The notes below the pieces were generated by a model that ran no database searches, was not told where the DNA came from, and saw nothing but the letters and a program-made list of their open reading frames with translations. A DNA stretch of 11,473 bases from an uncultured Bacilli bacterium (GTDB taxonomy: Bacteria; Bacillota_I; Bacilli_A; RF39; UBA660). Both the position numbers and the translations under genes were made by a program. The stretch is from positions 1-11,473 of the forward strand of contig CANQFI010000050.1 of NCBI GenBank assembly GCA_947598455.1. Direction: 5' to 3'. Each line of letters opens with the position of its first letter. Positions within the stretch are counted from its first letter, which is position 1. Of this stretch, positions 7,889 to 11,473 are shown piece by piece.

Positions 7889-7905
7889 TGTCACCACTAG
7901 TGACA
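7889..7905. repeat. Perfect inverted repeat TGTCAC/GTGACA
   Basis: A 6-bp stem, TGTCAC (7889-7894) and GTGACA (7900-7905), with a 5-base centre. The central eight bases CACTAGTG (7895-7902) are themselves palindromic, and AAAATT flanks both sides. There is no T tract, so it looks more like a protein-binding site than a terminator. It lies about 75 bp upstream of the promoter for the 8004 gene. Confidence 0.45.
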
Positions 7906-7925
7906 AAATTAAGCTAGACTAATAA

Positions 7926-7937
7926 CTTATTAATAAG
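7926..7937. repeat. 12-bp perfect palindrome CTTATTAATAAG
   Basis: A perfect palindrome, CTTATTAATAAG, flanked by AA and GTT. It lies about 20 bp upstream of the -35 region of the next promoter, a plausible operator position. In such A/T-rich DNA a chance origin remains possible, although the closing C-G pairs make it less likely. Confidence 0.35.
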
Positions 7938-7957
7938 GTTTCCTTTTCTAAAAAAAT

Positions 7958-7986
7958 TTCATTCGAATAAAATTATATGTTATACT
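7958..7986 (+). promoter_or_regulatory. Extended -10 promoter for the 8004-9516 unit
   Basis: TATACT (7981-7986) is preceded by TATG plus one base (7976-7980), a full TRTGn extended -10. The -35 is weak (TTCATT, 7958-7963, 17-bp spacer) and overlaps the palindrome ATTCGAAT (7961-7968). The -10 ends 17 nt before the ATG at 8004, so mRNA should start about 7993, on the GGTGAT Shine-Dalgarno site. Confidence 0.62.
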
Positions 7987-8003
7987 TAAAATGGTGATTA
8001 AAT

Positions 8004-8411
8004 ATGAAGAATAATAAAGAAATAAAAATAGCTATTATTGTTGCAATGATCATGATAACTGTTTGTTTTATTATCATCATATCCAATAATGCCTCTAAAA
8101 ATAGTCGCCAAACTGCTAATGAAATTAAAATATATAAACATTATGATGATGGTACAACTAAAGAATACCGTGAATGTAGTGCTTCAACTGATGATTTAGC
8201 TATTATAAATGAAGAATTTAGAAAAATAATGCTTTTAGATGATGAAGATAAACATCCAGGGTCAACTATTAATGGTACATATCGTGTATCAAAAGGTAAT
8301 AATTATATAGCATTTGATGGAAATGATTACTTTGTATATCGTGGTGATACTCAAGCTATATACATATATAAGTCTAATTTATATGATAAGGTAACTGAAT
8401 TATGTAAATGA
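8004..8411 (+). CDS. Small membrane-anchored extracytoplasmic protein, function unknown
   Basis: I do not recognise this 135-residue protein. After a short basic N-terminus (KNNKEIK) there is one strong hydrophobic segment at about 8-27, best read as an uncleaved signal anchor. The outside domain (30-135) is predicted to be mostly beta strand (EIKIYKHYDDGTTKEY, GTYRVSKGNNYIAFDGNDYF, AIYIYKSN). Its only two cysteines, C58 and C134, could form a disulfide. No lipobox or catalytic motif is visible. GGTGAT (7993-7998) supports the start, and the gene ends in TGA. Only 25 nt separate it from the serine-hydrolase gene, and no terminator intervenes, so the two are probably co-transcribed. A role as partner or modulator of that surface enzyme is inference. 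Confidence 0.8.
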   Translation: MKNNKEIKIAIIVAMIMITVCFIIIISNNASKNSRQTANEIKIYKHYDDGTTKEYRECSASTDDLAIINEEFRKIMLLDDEDKHPGSTINGTYRVSKGNNYIAFDGNDYFVYRGDTQAIYIYKSNLYDKVTELCK

Positions 8412-8423
8412 TATCTATATTAT

Positions 8424-8429
8424 GGAGGT
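8424..8429 (+). promoter_or_regulatory. Shine-Dalgarno site deciding the serine-hydrolase start
   Basis: GGAGGT, followed by seven bases and ATG (8437-8439), is the strongest ribosome binding site in the window. The in-frame ATG at 8422 overlaps it and would add only five residues, so 8437 is preferred. Confidence 0.85.
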
Positions 8430-8436
8430 TAATATA

Positions 8437-9516
8437 ATGAAAAGAATAAAAACTATAATTAATTTTTCTATTTTGATAAATTATATAGTTATTATTCTTT
8501 TAATTTTTATATTTTTAAATTCTAAAGTTAAACCAGAAAAAATTTCTAGTATAGATAATAAAAAATATGAAAACAAAAGTGATATAATAAGACCAGATAT
8601 TATCTTAAATGATGAAGATCTTGAAATTTATCTATTTGAGAACTATCAAGAGCCTGGCTACTATGCAATAGATAATATAGATGGTGATATTACGGATAAA
8701 GTTCAAATAACATCTGATCTAAACAATAAAAAAGAGGGAATATATAAAATTATTTATACTGTATTAGATTCATCAGGTAATGAAACTGAAGTTTCAAGAA
8801 ACATAATAGTAAAAAACAGAAATACCCCAAATAGTTATACTTCAACCATAACTGATAAAGAAGAAATAAATAATTTACTAAATGAATTAAATAATTATTT
8901 AAAAGACTACAATGTCAGTGTTGGTTATATTAACTTAAATACAAATTTTACATATCTTTATAATGAAAATAAAGAATATTTTGGAGCTAGTTTAATAAAA
9001 ACTCTAGATGCAATGTATGTTTATGAATTAGGTATCAAAGATGAAAAAATGATTGCCAATGTTGCTTCTGCTATTAGTCGTTCAGACAATAATGCTCATG
9101 CTTATCTAGTTAATAATATTGGTATTGATAACTTAAAAAGTTATTCTAATAGTTTGGGTGAGCCATTACTTTATTGTAATGATCGCTTTTTTTGCAATAC
9201 AAATGTTAAAACACAATTAACATATCTTCTCCATCTTTATACTCTTATTAATACTTTAGATAATGGTCAAGAATTATCATCATACTTTATAAACGATTAT
9301 GGTAACTATCTTAACTTAGAAAATAAAACATTTTTACATAAATATGGTCAATCAGATAATTATTACCATGATGTAGGAATATATAATGGTGAAAATCCCT
9401 ATATAATAGTTATTCTAACAAGTGAAAGATTAAATCCTAATATATCACATATTAAATTAATTAATAACATTTCTTTTAAAATAAGTGAATTAAATGATTT
9501 AATAATTAATTCATAA
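8437..9516 (+). CDS. Membrane-anchored Ig-like plus beta-lactamase-fold serine hydrolase
   Basis: The 359-residue protein has a signal anchor (about 8-28), a bacterial Ig-like domain of the DUF5011 kind (about 53-127: DNIDGDITDKVQI, then EGIYKIIYTVLDSSGNET) and a class A beta-lactamase-like domain (about 140-350). Catalytic motifs are visible: S185-L-I-K188 (SxxK), S216-D217-N218 (SDN) and K302-Y303-G304 in the place of KTG, followed by HDVGIY and YIIVILTS strands. No convincing omega-loop Glu (the E166 position) is seen between SDN and KYG. It is therefore unlikely to be an efficient beta-lactamase. Family knowledge favours a peptidoglycan- or ester-directed serine hydrolase, or a penicillin-binding-like role outside the membrane. 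It is second in a unit with the small anchored protein. No clear terminator follows before the next gene at 9630. Confidence 0.87.
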   Translation: MKRIKTIINFSILINYIVIILLIFIFLNSKVKPEKISSIDNKKYENKSDIIRPDIILNDEDLEIYLFENYQEPGYYAIDNIDGDITDKVQITSDLNNKKEGIYKIIYTVLDSSGNETEVSRNIIVKNRNTPNSYTSTITDKEEINNLLNELNNYLKDYNVSVGYINLNTNFTYLYNENKEYFGASLIKTLDAMYVYELGIKDEKMIANVASAISRSDNNAHAYLVNNIGIDNLKSYSNSLGEPLLYCNDRFFCNTNVKTQLTYLLHLYTLINTLDNGQELSSYFINDYGNYLNLENKTFLHKYGQSDNYYHDVGIYNGENPYIIVILTSERLNPNISHIKLINNISFKISELNDLIINS

Positions 9517-9583
9517 TTTATCTGAACTAACAAATTTATTTCAATTCTTAATAATAAATAGATTAGTATTATGAAAGAAAATA

Positions 9584-9612
9584 CTGATATAAATCACAAT
9601 ATATGATAAAAT
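9584..9612 (+). promoter_or_regulatory. Promoter for the 9630 membrane-protein gene
   Basis: CTGATA (9584-9589, four of six matches to TTGACA), a 17-bp spacer and TAAAAT (9607-9612), the latter preceded by TATG plus one base (extended -10). The -10 again ends 17 nt before the ATG, placing the mRNA start near 9619 on the AGGTGA ribosome site. An inverted repeat AGTATT/AATACT (9565-9570, 9580-9585) touches the -35. Confidence 0.6.
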
Positions 9613-9618
9613 ACAAAT

Positions 9619-9624
9619 AGGTGA
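9619..9624 (+). promoter_or_regulatory. Shine-Dalgarno site deciding the 9630 start
   Basis: AGGTGA, then five bases, then ATG (9630-9632). The in-frame GTG at 9621 lies inside this site, so it is not the likely start. Confidence 0.8.
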
Positions 9625-9629
9625 ATAGA

Positions 9630-11228
9630 ATGATAAAAAGAATAATTAATATTATAATTACAATTATTTTAGGATTAATAATCTATTATTTTACCTTACC
9701 AGCCATTAATCTTAATAATATGGGATTCTATATTTATATTTCATTTTTATTTTTCATATATGCTATCTTAGATAGTTTATCTAACAATAAAATAGAATTA
9801 CTAAAAAAAGGTAAGAGAACTAATTATCAATTACCTAAAACTTTAATTTATACAATACTTGGTATTATAGCATTATTTACCTTGATTCTTATTGTTAATT
9901 TCTTTTGTTCTCCATTATTTAATGCTAAAAGCTATCAAAAAAGAATTAGTGTAGATGAAACAGGTAATTTTATCGAAGACATTGCTGAAGTTGATTTTAA
10001 CCATTTACCATTATTAGATCGTGCTTCATCAGAAGTTTTAGGTGATCGTGTAATGGGTCAAGTAAGTGAATTAGTAAGTCAATTTAATGTTTCTTACTTA
10101 TATACTCAAATAAATTATAATAATTCTATAATGCGTGTAACTCCTTTAGAGTATGCCGATCCAATAAAATGGTTAACTAATCGTAAAAATGGCATTGCTG
10201 GCTACATAACTGTTGATAGTGTAACTGGTGAATCCAAATTAACACGCTTAGATAAAGGTATGAAATATTCTTCTAGTGCTTTATTTAATGAAAAGTTAGA
10301 AAGAAAATTACGTTTTACTTATCCAACAACTAACTTTGGTGATATTTCCTTTGAAATAGATAATGATGGCAATCCATATTATATAATTCCTACCATAAGT
10401 TATACTGCTGTTGGTTTAAAAGCTAAAGTAACTGGCGTTATTATCTTTGATCCTATAACTGGTGAATCTCAAAAATATAAGAATGAAGATATTCCTTCAT
10501 GGGTTGATATTGCTTATTCAGCTTCCTTAATAATTGAACAAGTTGATGATTGGGGTAACTATAAAAATGGTTTCTTTAATAGCATCTTTGGCCAAAAAAA
10601 TGTTGTTAATACAACAGAAGGTTATAACTATCTAGCGATGAATGATGATATTTATTTATATACAGGTATTACTAGTGTTGTAAGTGATGAATCAAATTTA
10701 GGTTTTATTTTAACTAACATGCGAACTGGTAAAACAACATATTATAATGTTCCAGGAGCTGAAGAATTTAGTGCAATGAGTAGTGCTGAAGGACAAGTTC
10801 AAGATATGGGCTACCAATCTACATTTCCATTATTAATTAATTTAAATGGTACTCCAACATATTTAGTTAGTTTAAAAGATTCTAGTGGTTTGGTTAAAAT
10901 GTATGGCTTTGTTGATGTTAAAGATTACCAAAAAGTAGTGGTAACTGACTCCTCAAAAGGCATCATTGCTGCTAAAGACAATTATTTAAATGCCATCAAA
11001 AAAGAAGCGAATGATAATGAATTAGTAATAGAAGAAATAACAATTAATGAGATTAATACATCTGTTATAGAAGGATATACCAATTACTTTTTAACATCAG
11101 ACACTAAAACATATAAAATATCAATATCTCTAAGTGATAATCTTCCATTATTAAAAGTTGGCGACGTAATTAAAGTTGGTTATTATCCATCAGATAATAA
11201 AGTTATAGAAGTTGAAAAAGTATATTAA
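9630..11228 (+). CDS. Conserved-looking membrane protein with three helices and a large repeated beta domain
   Basis: This 532-residue protein has hydrophobic segments at about 6-27, 31-50 and 71-95, then some 430 residues that should lie outside the membrane. From memory, its motifs (DRASSEVLGDRVMGQVSELV at 130-149, RVTPLEYADPIKWLTNR, YNYLAMNDDIYLYTGITSV, EEFSAMSSAEGQVQ) match large uncharacterised proteins of gut Clostridia that carry vague annotations. I know of no established function. VDSVTGES (195-202) and FDPITGES (273-280) recur at a 78-residue spacing, with a weaker MRTGKTTYY at 364-372. Each follows a beta strand, as in PepSY-like modules. The C-terminal ~60 residues look like a small beta barrel (KYS-type strands ending LKVGDVIKVGYYPSDNKVIEV). 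No enzyme motif is evident. It has its own promoter and a strong terminator, so it appears to be a single-gene unit. Confidence 0.87.
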   Translation: MIKRIINIIITIILGLIIYYFTLPAINLNNMGFYIYISFLFFIYAILDSLSNNKIELLKKGKRTNYQLPKTLIYTILGIIALFTLILIVNFFCSPLFNAKSYQKRISVDETGNFIEDIAEVDFNHLPLLDRASSEVLGDRVMGQVSELVSQFNVSYLYTQINYNNSIMRVTPLEYADPIKWLTNRKNGIAGYITVDSVTGESKLTRLDKGMKYSSSALFNEKLERKLRFTYPTTNFGDISFEIDNDGNPYYIIPTISYTAVGLKAKVTGVIIFDPITGESQKYKNEDIPSWVDIAYSASLIIEQVDDWGNYKNGFFNSIFGQKNVVNTTEGYNYLAMNDDIYLYTGITSVVSDESNLGFILTNMRTGKTTYYNVPGAEEFSAMSSAEGQVQDMGYQSTFPLLINLNGTPTYLVSLKDSSGLVKMYGFVDVKDYQKVVVTDSSKGIIAAKDNYLNAIKKEANDNELVIEEITINEINTSVIEGYTNYFLTSDTKTYKISISLSDNLPLLKVGDVIKVGYYPSDNKVIEVEKVY

Positions 11229-11252
11229 GTACTCTAAAAAAGAGTACTTTTT
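11227..11252 (+). terminator. Rho-independent terminator after the 9630 gene
   Basis: AAGTACTC (11227-11234) pairs with GAGTACTT (11242-11249) around a 7-nt loop, and the right arm runs into TTTTT (11248-11252). The stem begins in the last two bases of the stop codon. Confidence 0.9.
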
Positions 11253-11285
11253 ATATGGTTTATTTGTATTTCAAAATAGCCATAA

Positions 11286-11318
11286 ATTATAATTTCAATA
11301 TTTATTTCATATTATAAT
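11286..11318 (+). promoter_or_regulatory. Possible promoter and twin palindromes upstream of the XRE regulator
   Basis: TATAAT (11313-11318) is a perfect -10, but no good -35 stands at the right distance. The same 8-bp palindrome ATTATAAT occurs twice, at 11286-11293 and 11311-11318, 25 bp apart, and the second copy contains the -10. Paired sites over a promoter would suit autorepression by the adjacent regulator, but short A/T palindromes are common in this DNA. Confidence 0.35.
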
Positions 11319-11349
11319 ACAATTAATATTTTTTTAGGGGTTGGTAGTA

Positions 11350-11473
11350 TTGAATAATAATATTGGAGATTTTATAAAAGTATTAAGATTAAATAAAAAT
11401 TTAACTCAAAAAGAATTAGGTAATCTATTAGATATAGATGATAAAACTATTTCTAAATGGGAACGTGGTGTTT
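11350..11473 (+). CDS. XRE/Cro-CI-family helix-turn-helix regulator, 3' partial
   Basis: The open frame starts with TTG at 11350 and runs off the right edge after 41 codons. The translation NNNIGDFIKVLRLNKNLTQK, then ELGNLLDIDDKTISKWERGV, is a textbook XRE helix-turn-helix: helix 2 TQKELGNLL, the turn, and recognition helix DKTISKWERG. The start is supported by AGGGG (11336-11340) nine bases upstream. An in-frame TTG at 11341 is too close to that site, and no in-frame ATG lies near. The C-terminal domain is outside the window, so the ligand, dimer mode and target are unknown. It is separated from the preceding gene by a strong terminator and is probably transcribed on its own. Confidence 0.88.
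   Translation, partial: MNNNIGDFIKVLRLNKNLTQKELGNLLDIDDKTISKWERGV

Noticed and set aside
7895..7937. CRISPR-like or attachment-site repeats
   Set aside because: The palindromes differ in sequence and size, there are no regular spacers, and no integrase, Cas or tRNA gene is nearby.
7807..8003. Riboswitch or T-box leader in the spacer
   Set aside because: No T-box sequence or other aptamer core is recognisable, and the predicted transcript start (about 7993) lies after all the palindromes.
8437..9516. Antibiotic-resistance class A beta-lactamase
   Set aside because: KTG is KYG, no omega-loop Glu is seen, and the protein stays membrane-anchored behind an Ig-like domain.
9517..9629. Terminator after the serine-hydrolase gene
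   Set aside because: Only a 6-bp AGTATT/AATACT repeat without a T tract is present; read-through into the next gene seems possible.
1..11473. Mycoplasma genetic code because of very low G+C
   Set aside because: TGA ends gerAA and the 8004 gene, and tryptophan is TGG throughout.

Overview
The window is very A+T-rich and comes from a low-G+C, spore-forming Firmicute (Bacillota). Three things point there. A complete GerA-type spore germinant receptor operon is present. Shine-Dalgarno sites of the GGTGA/GGAGG type precede almost every gene. The gene families are Firmicute-like. TGA serves as a stop codon (gerAA at 5134-5136, the small membrane protein at 8409-8411) and tryptophan is TGG, so the code is the standard bacterial one, not the mycoplasma code. 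The lean proteins and many Asn/Lys/Ile codons would suit an uncultured gut Bacilli or clostridial lineage, but I cannot name one from sequence alone. I see no tRNA, rRNA, insertion sequence, CRISPR array or prophage gene.

Layout. 1-3154 (+) holds three closely spaced genes: a secreted surface protein whose start lies off the left edge (beta-propeller-like body, InlB-type repeat, sortase-like NPETVD tail), an unrecognised five-helix membrane protein with a large outside domain, and a GNAT acetyltransferase. They meet the germination operon tail to tail at a perfect 13-bp hairpin (3145-3182) that contains both stop codons and can serve both strands. 3160-6507 (-) is the germination operon in the order gerAA-gerAC-gerAB, with overlapping genes. 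A short divergent spacer separates it from the rRNA uracil methyltransferase gene at 6607-7806 (+). A 197-bp spacer rich in palindromes follows. Next comes a two-gene cell-surface unit (8004-9516, +): a small anchored protein and an anchored Ig-like/beta-lactamase-fold serine hydrolase. A conserved but uncharacterised membrane protein (9630-11228, +) ends at a clear terminator. The right edge cuts an XRE-family regulator (11350 onward).

How the genes fit together. Only the ger operon is a recognisable system: the A, B and C subunits form a receptor in the inner spore membrane. Most of the rest encodes envelope proteins. Three (+) strand transcription units (6607, 8004, 9630) share one promoter layout: a -10 hexamer ends exactly 17 nt before the start codon, so the predicted mRNA begins at the Shine-Dalgarno site. 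I did not find a clearly new defence or mobile system. The best leads are the uncharacterised surface proteins and the repeated promoter geometry.
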